Shown here: positions 43,295-50,949 of the stretch, one piece after another
Position numbering within the stretch: the first letter of the stretch is position 1
Layout: the number at the start of each line of letters is the position of its first letter
NCBI GenBank assembly: GCA_026014745.1
Contig: JAOZHS010000001.1
Location: forward strand, 1,214,156-1,278,155
Direction of reading: 5' to 3'
From: Candidatus Bathyarchaeota archaeon
GTDB lineage: Archaea; Thermoproteota; Bathyarchaeia; Bathyarchaeales; Bathycorpusculaceae
DNA length: 64,000 nucleotides
Notes under the pieces: model-generated
What the model was told of the DNA's origin: nothing
Databases searched by the model: none
The model's input: the letters and a program-made list of their open reading frames with translations, nothing else
Translations under genes and position numbers: made by a program

Positions 43295-44571
43295 AGGCAG
43301 TACTCTTAGCGGCAGGCGCAGGCGAACGCCTAATGCCCCTCACAGCCAAACGCCCCAAACATCTGCTCAAAGTCGGCGGCAAACCCATACTGCAATTCTG
43401 CTTAGAAGCCGCCAAACACGCAGGCATAACCGAAGCCATAATCGTAACCCATTACCTCGGCGAAGCCATCCGAGGCTACTTCGGCGACGGCAGCCAACTC
43501 GGCTTGAAGTTGACCTATGTGGAGCAGAAGGCGATTTTGGGCACTGGCAACGCTGCAGAAACCGCCGAACCCTACGTCGATGGAGACTTTGTGCTCATTT
43601 ACGGTGATTTGTTATTCGGCGAAGACGCAGTCAAGGCTGTTCTATCAAAGTTCAAGTCGGGCGAAACCGCCGCGGTCATGGCTGTGGTTCCCGTGGATCA
43701 CCCCGAAAACTACGGCATAATAGAACAGACCGCCGACGGCAAAGTCAACCGCATCATCGAAAAACCCGCTGCCGGTTCAGCCCCAAGCAACCTCGCCAAC
43801 GCAGGTATCTACGCCTTTAGCCGAAATGTATTTGAGAAAACCAAGCAACTCAAAGCATCCGTCCGCGGCGAATGGGAACTCACCGATGCCATCACAATGC
43901 TTGCAGCCGAAGGAAAAGCCGTCCTAGCCGCGCAATTATCTAAGGAGGATTGGTTTGATGTTGGTCGTCCTTGGGATCTGCTTGACGCGAACGTTTGGGC
44001 GCTTAACCGCATGGAACACAAAGTCTTAGGCAAAGTAGAGGAAGGCGCACACATAATCGGCCCCGTCCATGTAGCCGCTTCTGCTCGGGTTCGTTCTGGC
44101 GTTTACCTTGAAGGTCCCGTTTACATTGACGAAGAGGCCGACGTAGGCCCTAACTGTTACATCCGTAGCGGCACCAGCTTGGGCAAGAAAACCCGCGTCG
44201 GTAACGCTTGCGAAATCAAAAACAGTATCATTATGGACGGTACCCATGTCGGTCACCTCAGCTACGTTGGTGACAGCATCTTTGGCGAGAAATGTAACCT
44301 TGGCGCAGGCACAATCACCGCTAATCTGCGTTTTGATGATGGACGCATAAAGATGAAGATTAAAGACAAAGTCGTTGACACGGGACGGCGTAAACTCGGC
44401 GCTATCCTTGGTGACGGCGTCAAAACGGGCATCAACTCCACTTTTATGCCTGGAGTCAAAGTCGGCGCAGACACTTGGGTAGGGGCTAACCTCATGGTAG
44501 AACGCGACTTACCCGCAGATTCGGTGGCGCTGCTTAAACAGAATATTGAAGTTAAGCCCAAGAAGAGCTAA
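43291..44571 (+). CDS. GlmU-like bifunctional sugar-1-phosphate nucleotidyltransferase/acetyltransferase
   Basis: A 426-residue two-domain protein. The N-terminal nucleotidyltransferase has LAAGAGERLMPLTAKRPKHL at residue 5, GDLLFG near 109 and IIEKP near 155. The C-terminal left-handed beta-helix (from ~260) has hexapeptide repeats such as VGPNCYIRSG, IKNSIIMDG and the GAGTITANLRFDDG stretch of acetyltransferases. It follows glmM in an ATGA overlap and matches archaeal GlmU-like enzymes that make UDP-GlcNAc or dTDP-sugars. GlmU function is supported by the partner gene. Confidence 0.88.
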   Translation: MKAVLLAAGAGERLMPLTAKRPKHLLKVGGKPILQFCLEAAKHAGITEAIIVTHYLGEAIRGYFGDGSQLGLKLTYVEQKAILGTGNAAETAEPYVDGDFVLIYGDLLFGEDAVKAVLSKFKSGETAAVMAVVPVDHPENYGIIEQTADGKVNRIIEKPAAGSAPSNLANAGIYAFSRNVFEKTKQLKASVRGEWELTDAITMLAAEGKAVLAAQLSKEDWFDVGRPWDLLDANVWALNRMEHKVLGKVEEGAHIIGPVHVAASARVRSGVYLEGPVYIDEEADVGPNCYIRSGTSLGKKTRVGNACEIKNSIIMDGTHVGHLSYVGDSIFGEKCNLGAGTITANLRFDDGRIKMKIKDKVVDTGRRKLGAILGDGVKTGINSTFMPGVKVGADTWVGANLMVERDLPADSVALLKQNIEVKPKKS

Positions 44572-44740
44572 CTGCTCTTTTTCTCGATTTCACGACTGCC
44601 ACAACTGAGGTGGCTACGTTGAATGGTTTGACGCTTTAGGTGGGGATGGCGGGTTAGAACTGGGTTTTTTGGTTTATCGTTATATTAAAGATAAATACCT
44701 GAAATGCAATTTCTGTAGCATTAGTAAGGAGAAATAAAAG

Positions 44741-45163
44741 TTGTCTGTAGCGCAAAGAAAATACTTCACTGAAGTGGCAGCGTTAGCAGATAAGAACGTC
44801 GCTGTCGTCACCACTAACAACAAAATCTTTAACGGCACACTCGTAGGAATAAACCCTGATAATTTAAGCCTCGCCTTAGCTGATGTCAAAGATGAATCTG
44901 GAAAAATGCTCAATCGCCTAATCCTCAACGGAGCCGTCGTCGCCCAAATCGCTAGTGCAGAAAAACCCTTTGACCTCAAATCCCTTTCCCAGAGACTCGA
45001 AAAAGTTTTCCCCACAATGGTGAAACTCTACGAGGATAAGGGTTTCATCTGGGTCATGGATAAAGTGAAACTAACAGAGAAAGGCGTCGTGGAGGGCTCA
45101 GGTCCCGCCGCCGAACGTGTGCAAAAAGTCTATGAGCAATTCATGAGTGAAGCCAAAGCTTAG
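44741..45163 (+). CDS. Sm-like (Lsm/SmAP3-type) RNA-binding protein
   Basis: A 140-residue protein. Residues 5-70 form an Sm fold: KYFTEVAALADKNVAVVTTN with the GTLVGINPDNLSLALADV segment as the Sm1 core and RLILNGAVVAQI as Sm2. A C-terminal alpha/beta extension (VFPTMVKLYEDKGFIWVM) resembles the two-domain SmAP3 of archaea. The start is TTG 44741 behind AAGGAGA. A TATA box TATATTAAAG is at 44681-44690. It ends exactly where the AT-rich insert begins and overlaps nothing. Confidence 0.85.
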   Translation: MSVAQRKYFTEVAALADKNVAVVTTNNKIFNGTLVGINPDNLSLALADVKDESGKMLNRLILNGAVVAQIASAEKPFDLKSLSQRLEKVFPTMVKLYEDKGFIWVMDKVKLTEKGVVEGSGPAAERVQKVYEQFMSEAKA

Positions 45164-45164
45164 C

Positions 45165-45209
45165 TTAGCTAAACCAGCGCAGCTGCTGCTCCTCTTTCTT
45201 CTTTTCTTC
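45165..45209 (-). pseudogene. Orphan C-terminal fragment of a PAC2-family gene
   Basis: On the minus strand these 45 bp encode EEKKKEEQQLRWFS followed by a stop. The intact PAC2 gene at 49849-50601 ends EEKKKEEQQLRWFI plus stop. Thirteen residues match while about eight of the thirteen codons differ synonymously, so this is a genuine coding relic and not a recent duplication. Upstream on the minus strand the similarity stops. It lies 2 bp after the Lsm stop codon and marks the left edge of the insert. Confidence 0.65.
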
Positions 45210-45321
45210 TCTAAAATCTTCTAAAAGGCAAGAGCGAAGCTAGATGCTCCCGAAAACGTTTGCACTCAACTAACGCCATCCTGAGACATAACACAATCGC
45301 AAAAACAAGCCGTAACTAAAG

Positions 45322-45392
45322 ATTAAGGCTTGAGAGCCTAAACACGATAATATCACGAATGAGATAAGAACGATGTTATGTTTGAATAACAT
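45322..45392. other. Two hairpins in the leader region of the RiPP-like locus
   Basis: In the gene-free 45210-45533 stretch, AGGCT-TGAG-AGCCT (about 45325-45338) and ATGTTAT-GTTTGA-ATAACAT (45373-45392) form perfect stems. They could be terminators of readthrough or binding sites. No protein gene over 30 codons is seen here. Confidence 0.35.
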
Positions 45393-45533
45393 AGGACTTA
45401 GTCATCGAAGAGTTCTTGCAGTCGCCCTATGGATCAATTAAGATATTCTTAAGTTAGCAACCAGTGTGTTTATTACAATTTTTCTTACAATAACTTTGAG
45501 GTTTTATCAGTTCTTAGTAAAGCTAATAAGCGC

Positions 45534-45542
45534 TTTAAAATA
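45534..45542 (+). promoter_or_regulatory. TATA box of the peptide/radical SAM operon
   Basis: TTTAAAATA is centred about 26 bp upstream of the ATG at 45564. In archaea that spacing puts the transcript start at or next to the start codon, so the peptide mRNA would be nearly leaderless. This agrees with the lack of a good ribosome binding site before the ATG. Confidence 0.55.
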
Positions 45543-45563
45543 ATTATTTCGAATGATGATAAT

Positions 45564-45677
45564 ATGCCTCAAAAAGAAACCGTAAGAGAGCTTTGTAGCC
45601 TAATAGAAGAGTTAGGATTACAAAAAGAGAAAATAGAAATAGAAAAGAAGGGCGCAATAAATTCGTATGGTGAATAG
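45564..45677 (+). CDS. Candidate RiPP precursor peptide, 37 residues
   Basis: ATG 45564 to TAG 45675-45677. The peptide starts MPQKETVRELCSLIEELGL, an acidic amphipathic helix like a leader, continues with alternating Lys and Glu, and ends KKGAINSYGE. The stop codon is directly followed by the TTG start of a radical SAM-SPASM gene, so the peptide and the enzyme are translated in tandem. Precursors modified by SPASM enzymes are often short genes immediately before the enzyme. The C-terminal NSYGE would be the natural target (Tyr, Asn, Ser, Glu). No similarity to a known precursor family is recognised. Codon use is AT-rich like the next genes. Confidence 0.6.
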   Translation: MPQKETVRELCSLIEELGLQKEKIEIEKKGAINSYGE

Positions 45678-46964
45678 TTGAATAGTAGCTTGCGCTTGCC
45701 TACCTCTTCTCAGGGTATAACTAAAGAGGCGGAGCACCACTATGAGCCGTCCTCACTTTTTATTAGAACTTATGGCAAAGAGAAAAATGTTTATTTAACA
45801 AATTCTCGCACCGGTGAATGTTTCATTGTCGATAAAAATACCCACGGAGCTATTAAAGAAAAAGGACTCGATATATTTGCTCGTCATTATTCGGGGCATA
45901 GGATTAAGGGTTTATTGTTTCACATAACTGGAAAATGCAATCTTAAATGCATTCATTGTTATGCAAGCAATTATCGAGGACGCAATTTTAGTTTCGAACA
46001 AGTTAACGCTATTCTGAAAAAAGCACAACAACTTAACATTGAAAGGGTTTCCATCACAGGAGGAGAACCTTTTGTGAGAAAAGATTTGCTATCAATAATC
46101 AACCGAATTTGCGATTATAACTTTCACCTTTATCCAATCTTTAGTAATGGAACTCTTCTTGATAAGAACCCAAAAGTAATTGACTATATTTGTGAGCATT
46201 TTGATACTGCATTCTATATAAGCCTACATGGACTTGAGAAAGAGCATGATTTATTTGTAGGTGTTGAAGGAGCATTTAAAAGGACAATAATTGGAATAAA
46301 CCTTCTCAAAGATTGCGGTATTAAAATTGTTATAAATACCAATTTAACAAACGTTAATTGCAACGTAATTATAAATTTTTACAGGTTTCTAAAAGAGCTG
46401 GGCATATCCAAATGGCGCATAAGTCGTCCATTTAATATGGGCGCTTGGGAAAATCAAGAGAAAAAATTTGGAGTGAGTCTTGAAGAAGAGTTTGATTGTT
46501 TAACTAAATTACTGAGACTTTATCGAGAAGATGGTGAACCCTTTGATTTGGACTTAGGTTACATTTACAAAAACGAAAAGGGGCATAAACTAAAGGATAG
46601 TTACTCTTTAGATGACTTTGTATGCGCATACTACAGGCAATTCCTTGTTATTTATCAAAATGGAAATGTAACATTTTGCCCTAAACTTAACAGCGGAAGT
46701 ATTGTAGCAGGTAATATAATCAAAGAAGAGTTAAAAGACATAGTTGAGCGTAAGCTGCTTTGGCAACAAAAAGATTTACGGATAAAAGATATGAATGGGA
46801 CTTGTTTGAGCTGTAAGCACCTGAATAAATGCGGTGCAGGATGCAGGGCTAATGCATATCAATCGACCGGTGACATCAACGGTGTTGACTTGGAAGCATG
46901 TGATAAATTCAAATTAATTGCTTCTGACGGATATCTGAGGGAATTGTCGAGGGATGGATATTAG
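45678..46964 (+). CDS. Radical SAM-SPASM peptide maturase 1
   Basis: A 428-residue enzyme. Residues ~36-52 (NVYLTNSRTGECFIVD) look like a short PqqD-like or strand-rich N-terminal part. The SAM cluster motif is CNLKCIHC (Cys87, 91, 94), the SAM-binding SITGGEPF lies near residue 115, and the C-terminal SPASM region has CAYYRQ, TFCPK and CLSCKHLNKCGAGC. Enzymes with this layout bind three Fe-S clusters and modify peptides or make quinone-type cofactors. The start is TTG 45678 with GGTGA just before it, inside the peptide gene. It overlaps the second radical SAM gene by 11 bp. Base composition is clearly more AT-rich than the flanks. Confidence 0.87.
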   Translation: MNSSLRLPTSSQGITKEAEHHYEPSSLFIRTYGKEKNVYLTNSRTGECFIVDKNTHGAIKEKGLDIFARHYSGHRIKGLLFHITGKCNLKCIHCYASNYRGRNFSFEQVNAILKKAQQLNIERVSITGGEPFVRKDLLSIINRICDYNFHLYPIFSNGTLLDKNPKVIDYICEHFDTAFYISLHGLEKEHDLFVGVEGAFKRTIIGINLLKDCGIKIVINTNLTNVNCNVIINFYRFLKELGISKWRISRPFNMGAWENQEKKFGVSLEEEFDCLTKLLRLYREDGEPFDLDLGYIYKNEKGHKLKDSYSLDDFVCAYYRQFLVIYQNGNVTFCPKLNSGSIVAGNIIKEELKDIVERKLLWQQKDLRIKDMNGTCLSCKHLNKCGAGCRANAYQSTGDINGVDLEACDKFKLIASDGYLRELSRDGY

Positions 46965-48024
46965 GATAAACGCCACAATTTATCCAAAATTAAAAGAAGT
47001 CGTGCTTTATACAAGCGATTATTATAGAGTGAAAATTCATTCTTCGGATTTAGATCAAATCAAACGTCTACTTACATTGAGAGGTATTAATTACCGTGAA
47101 TACGAAGGGTCTCCCCTAGAAGAGGTTGTAATTGAGTTAACCCATGATTGTAACCTTAGATGTTTACATTGCTCTGTTGATGGTGGAACGAAAAAAGAAA
47201 AGATTCCGAAAGAAAAGATCATCGAAATACTTAATCAGTTACACGCTCTCGGAGTTTTTCGAGTCTCATTCACGGGCGGCGAAATTTTTACATACGAAGA
47301 TATATTCGACATCTTGGAATATACAAATAAATTAGGACTATTTTTCTCAATAAAGACAAATGGAACACTATTCGATAGAGAGATAGTTAAACGCTTAAGG
47401 GAGTTTTCTCCAAGCAGTATCGAAATAAGCTTAGATGGACACACATCCGAACTGCATGAAATGATAAGAGGTAGGGATACTTTCAATAAAACAGTCAATA
47501 CCATCAGGATGTTAGAGTCAAATGAAATGCCGGTATGCATTTACACTGTAATGCACAAAGCACTTCTCCCTGAAATACCAAGCATGTTAGCATTTCTTCA
47601 AGATATAGGAATAAAAACCTGGCATTTGAATGAACTGTATCCCCTTGGACGTGCCAATAATATCCAGACTTTTTATCCTACTATAACTGAATTGTTTAAG
47701 ACTGTTAGAAACCTTGTTAATATTAACGAAAAAATAAAACTTGAAGGATGTTTAGTAGATATATTTTCTCAGAAAGACTCGGCTGGAAAACCACCATGCG
47801 AGAACTACAAAGGATATTTGCGGCTAATTCCGTATAAGCAAATAATTTTAGCTCAAGTTTATCCTATGATTGAAAAACCTAAATTCGTTTTACCGGAAAA
47901 AGTTAATGAATTTTGGATCGATGAAAGAATTAAAGAATTAAAATCGAAAGTGTTCCCGAATGAATTATGCTCATCATGTACTATAGAAAAATATTGTTCT
48001 TTTTCTGAAAAGTTACTCAGATGA
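46954..48024 (+). CDS. Radical SAM protein 2 with short SPASM-like end
   Basis: A 356-residue radical SAM enzyme. An N-terminal ~55 residues (NATIYPKLKEVVLYTSDYY and onward) may be a peptide-binding extension. The cluster motif CNLRCLHC is Cys66, 70 and 73, SFTGGEIF near residue 105 binds SAM, and ISLDGHTSELHEMIRG is typical of SPASM-type enzymes. Near the C terminus are CENYKGYL and CSSCTIEKYC, fewer Cys than a full SPASM domain, as in the twitch variant. It overlaps the first enzyme by 11 bp, so both are made together and may act in sequence on one peptide. It converges with the U32-like gene, 31 bp away. Confidence 0.85.
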   Translation: MDIRINATIYPKLKEVVLYTSDYYRVKIHSSDLDQIKRLLTLRGINYREYEGSPLEEVVIELTHDCNLRCLHCSVDGGTKKEKIPKEKIIEILNQLHALGVFRVSFTGGEIFTYEDIFDILEYTNKLGLFFSIKTNGTLFDREIVKRLREFSPSSIEISLDGHTSELHEMIRGRDTFNKTVNTIRMLESNEMPVCIYTVMHKALLPEIPSMLAFLQDIGIKTWHLNELYPLGRANNIQTFYPTITELFKTVRNLVNINEKIKLEGCLVDIFSQKDSAGKPPCENYKGYLRLIPYKQIILAQVYPMIEKPKFVLPEKVNEFWIDERIKELKSKVFPNELCSSCTIEKYCSFSEKLLR

Positions 48025-48055
48025 CTTATAAGTAGCAGAAAATTTGAGGTTTAAT

Positions 48056-49093
48056 TTATGAAAAAAGTTTTCCGACAAGATTGGCATGCGTGGGGCAATA
48101 TCTGCAACTATCGCAGTTTTTAGGCAAACAAAAGTCCTCTTTATCAAAAAAATTATTAATAAACGGCTTCAAGTTTTTATTGTCAATTTGAAAACGACGT
48201 CTACTATCATGAGAACTAAAGCAAACTAAAAGTTCAAGTAGATTTCCGGAATAATTTTCTTTATTATAAATATCGACCATTTTGAGTAAATCACTATCTT
48301 CCTTTTCTCTTCCCGAGATTTTGAACCATTCGATCCCATATCCAATATATCGCGAAATATCTTCAGGTCTTATCCAAGGCATTTTTAAAAGTTCTTCAAC
48401 ATTGCATAGTCTTATAGCTCGACATATAGAATCGTAAAAATCCCTTTTTTCTAAGTTCGCTTTAGCATGCGATGTAAAAGAATAGTGAAAATCCCTATAA
48501 GGGCAATCAATAAGGCACAAAGAGTTTACGATTGTGCCAAAGCTACAATTAAACTTTTTACTATATGAAGTCAATTGTCTCAGGGCTCCGACTCTTCGGT
48601 TGAGGTATTCAGGTAGCATAATCCTGTCGACATTCCTAAAAGCTGCAAAAGCCCTTATCCTCAAAAGTGAATCAACATTTGAGATAACCGAGACACTGAT
48701 TTTTATTTTTGGAAGTGATGTATTTAATATATCTATTATTGACGGTAGCACAACAGTGAATCTTCTAATGCCTATAGAGTACATATCTGAGGCAAAATTC
48801 ACTATCTTGTTCTTTCCTTCAGTAGTGAACTCGTCGTTTGAGTTACATTTGAAATTAAAAACATAATTAAATTCAATACCGCTTTTTTGACAAGCCTTAA
48901 TATATTCCCTGAACTGTTTCTCGCTTATGTCAGGTAAAGATACCATGTCCCTTCCTGAACCAAAAACAGATGTTTTAATTGAACCGTAGACCTCCCTCAC
49001 AGGAATCGGCCAATCTTTATTTTTTTGGTCTAGCCTGTCGATTGTTGATACTTTAAAATCTGCTGGGATGGAAAAACTAGCCGAGTTGAACAC
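48056..49093 (-). CDS. Peptidase U32-like protein
   Basis: A 345-residue protein of the U32 fold family (TIM-barrel-like). Typical are GSIKTSVFGSG near residue 37, RFTVVLPSI near 111, the MLPEYLNR stretch near 159, and WIRPEDISRY with FKISGRE at 240-263. Cys193 and Cys197 (CLIDC), and the C-terminal cluster CDSCRYC (Cys327, 330, 333), could hold a 4Fe-4S cluster as in U32-related hydroxylases of tRNA, rRNA and ubiquinone. It starts at GTG 49093 behind AGGTTAG, with a TATA-like GCTTTAAAAACT (49139-49150) on the minus strand. Opposite the radical SAM genes, it likely completes a peptide-modification set. Confidence 0.75.
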   Translation of the reverse strand: MFNSASFSIPADFKVSTIDRLDQKNKDWPIPVREVYGSIKTSVFGSGRDMVSLPDISEKQFREYIKACQKSGIEFNYVFNFKCNSNDEFTTEGKNKIVNFASDMYSIGIRRFTVVLPSIIDILNTSLPKIKISVSVISNVDSLLRIRAFAAFRNVDRIMLPEYLNRRVGALRQLTSYSKKFNCSFGTIVNSLCLIDCPYRDFHYSFTSHAKANLEKRDFYDSICRAIRLCNVEELLKMPWIRPEDISRYIGYGIEWFKISGREKEDSDLLKMVDIYNKENYSGNLLELLVCFSSHDSRRRFQIDNKNLKPFINNFFDKEDFCLPKNCDSCRYCPTHANLVGKLFS

Positions 49094-49262
49094 CAGCTAA
49101 CCTGCGTTTCATAGGCCTCTATTTTACTTGGCGATAATGCTTTAAAAACTTTGGAATGAGATAAGCCTAAATAAATCGAAAAAATGTCCATGCGCAAACC
49201 TTGCTTTCAATAAAATTATTTCTGTAGGCGATCCTTCACTCTAACGCCTTTTTGCTAGTATA

Positions 49263-49447
49263 CTATCGGCGTTTTAGTCCATTAACGAACTCTAAATCTG
49301 CTTTAGCGAGCTCAATTTTCTTTAGAGCGTTTTTCCAGAACGTTTCACGTTAGGCGTTTCCATATTCAGTTTATGTGCAATTCGATAGTCACTCAACCCA
49401 TCAGAGTGTAATTGAAGAATCTGTCGCTCTCGCTTGGTCAACGCCAT
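49263..49447 (-). pseudogene. Frameshifted small HTH protein (Tfx-like)
   Basis: Minus strand ATG 49447 follows GGAGA at good spacing and encodes MALTKRERQILQLHSDGLSD, IAHKLNMETPNVKRSGK, then stops at residue 41. In the -1 frame translation continues NALKKIELAKADLEFVNGLKRR to a TAG at 49263. The join is at a run of five A; one more A would restore a 61-residue HTH protein. Decay, a sequence error, or programmed slippage on the A run are the options. Relatedness to the HTH at 26070-26555 is visible in the LTxKxRxI and IAxKLN patterns. Confidence 0.65.
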
Positions 49448-49450
49448 AAT

Positions 49451-49647
49451 CTATGTCTCCTTTTCGAAAGTGTGGGATAGATTAACGCCTTCGTCTAGCA
49501 AGTCCTTCTCTGATGCTTTGTAGGCATCTACGCCAAAGCTTGTCATAGCCCAGCACCAACCACCATCGCTGAATCCGATTCCTTGGCCAGTTGCCTATTC
49601 ATCCGAACAATCCGTGATTCTTCTTGAAAGATTTGTCGATTTGGCAT
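49451..49647 (-). pseudogene. Decayed coding fragment upstream of the HTH remnant
   Basis: From minus-strand ATG 49647 a frame encodes MPNRQIFQEESRIVRMNRQL and more, ending after about 33 codons. A second frame then carries IGFSDGGWCWAMTSFGVDAY and closes with a TAG at 49451-49453, 3 bp before the HTH start. The peptide pieces look protein-like but are interrupted by at least one frameshift. I recognise no family; it is probably a decayed gene of the inserted element. The stretch 49648-49848 beyond it holds only a short CAACAT/ATGTTG hairpin. Confidence 0.4.
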
Positions 49648-49848
49648 TACCTTTCAACATGGTTTCACATCCACATGGCGGCTTCTTCAACATAGAAACA
49701 TGTTGAGCATGTAGAGGAAAACACTATTCCCACACCCTAACAGGCGCTGAATCAGGTTGTAACCCAAAAAAGCAGTCGCATTCAGCTGTATTCTTGTGGT
49801 ATTCTGTAAGCCGCCACACCCACATAAAGAGCGAAAAAAGAAAAAGGT

Positions 49849-50601
49849 TTAGATGAACCAGCGGAGTTGTTGTTCTTCTTTTTTCTTTTCTTCGGTGATG
49901 CTTCGGATTATGCCAAAGGATTCTAGCATCTTCTTGATTTCTTCGCCGCTCTCTTCTATCTTGGTTAGGTCGATGTTCATGTTGAGGTATTTGCCCAAGG
50001 TTATGAGTGCGTAGCGTGCCGCGTTCACGTCAGGATTCATGCCCGGAGTATCAACAAGCAGCGAAAAGCCTTTCATGTCTCTTATCCGCGCTAACCCCAC
50101 CGATAAGCCTGCAATGCCGAAAACGTGACCCACCATGACTTTGGTGCCTAAATCCAGTACCTGCTGCATGGTTTCTAAATCCGTGGCGGTGCTGTAAACG
50201 CCGGGAACCGCTTGGGATTCGTCTTTTTTGAAGCCGCCGATTGACACGACGAATTTGCAGCCTAATTCTGAGGCTATGTCGAGGACTTTGCCCACTAACT
50301 CGTATTGCCCCACGGTGGTTAGGGCTTGGGTGTTGCCGTACCAGATGATGAGGTCGCGTTGTCCCTCTTCTCTTTTGATGTAGTAAAGTTCGTTAATTGG
50401 TGAGAGGGAGCCGCCGTTTTCGGTGGTGACTGCGAAGTCTTGGAAGGAGGAGGAAAAGATTTGGGCGAAGCGTTTAGCTTGGTATTGTTTGATGAGGTGG
50501 AGTGCGGCGATGTTGGCGACGAAGCCGATGCCGGGTAAGCCTTCGATTAAGACTGGGTCTTTTAAGGTTGGTTTTTCAGATATGTCGATTGCGCAGACCA
50601 T
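49849..50601 (-). CDS. PAC2-family protein (proteasome assembly chaperone-like)
   Basis: A 250-residue protein with the PAC2 pattern: PVLIEGLPGIGFVANIAALHLI near residue 17, a central ELYYI segment, GNTQALT, VVSIGGFKKDES, and GHVFGIAGLSVGLARI near residue 158. Archaeal PAC2 proteins are homologues of eukaryotic proteasome assembly chaperones. The C terminus EEKKKEEQQLRWFI is the same tail found as an orphan at 45165-45209, so the island appears to have entered at this gene's 3' end. The downstream neighbour in transcription direction is the decayed element, the upstream one a small membrane protein. Confidence 0.9.
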   Translation of the reverse strand: MVCAIDISEKPTLKDPVLIEGLPGIGFVANIAALHLIKQYQAKRFAQIFSSSFQDFAVTTENGGSLSPINELYYIKREEGQRDLIIWYGNTQALTTVGQYELVGKVLDIASELGCKFVVSIGGFKKDESQAVPGVYSTATDLETMQQVLDLGTKVMVGHVFGIAGLSVGLARIRDMKGFSLLVDTPGMNPDVNAARYALITLGKYLNMNIDLTKIEESGEEIKKMLESFGIIRSITEEKKKEEQQLRWFI

Positions 50602-50650
50602 GTAGGGTGCCTTCTGGGGGTATTAGGGCTGCAAGGTGATATAAGTTTGC

Positions 50651-50848
50651 CTAATCTTGATTTGTATGTTCGGTTTCAAAGCCGATTTGTCGGTTTAGGG
50701 TTTGTAGTTTGCGGGCTTCTTCGCGTGACCGTAAAATGATTAGTGTGGACATGCCTGCGAAGAAGGCGAGGCTAAAGATCAATACGGCAATAGCAATCCA
50801 CATTGTGTACGTTCCCAGCTTGTTGGTTAGTATTGTTGGACTTAGCAT
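50651..50848 (-). CDS. Small single-helix membrane protein
   Basis: A 65-residue protein with one membrane helix (residues ~14-39, YTMWIAIAVLIFSLAFFAG and on) and a charged, helical tail (RSREEARKLQTLNRQI). Same strand as PAC2 with a 50 bp gap, so possibly one unit with it. No family recognised. The codon usage and strand continuity support a real gene. Confidence 0.55.
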   Translation of the reverse strand: MLSPTILTNKLGTYTMWIAIAVLIFSLAFFAGMSTLIILRSREEARKLQTLNRQIGFETEHTNQD

Positions 50849-50949
50849 TTAAGTGTTATAACGCACTACTCAATATTATAGATAAGTTTTGGATGCAGGG
50901 CACAATTTTGGAATAACCTTAAATTTTCCTACCACCCACACCTAATCAG

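Noticed and set aside
45374..45442. A 22-codon ORF upstream of the peptide gene as a second precursor
   Set aside because: It coincides with a hairpin, has no ribosome binding site and no resemblance to the 37-residue peptide.
49451..49647. Integrase or recombinase remnant at the island's right end
   Set aside because: The translated pieces show no recombinase catalytic motif; only described as a decayed coding fragment.
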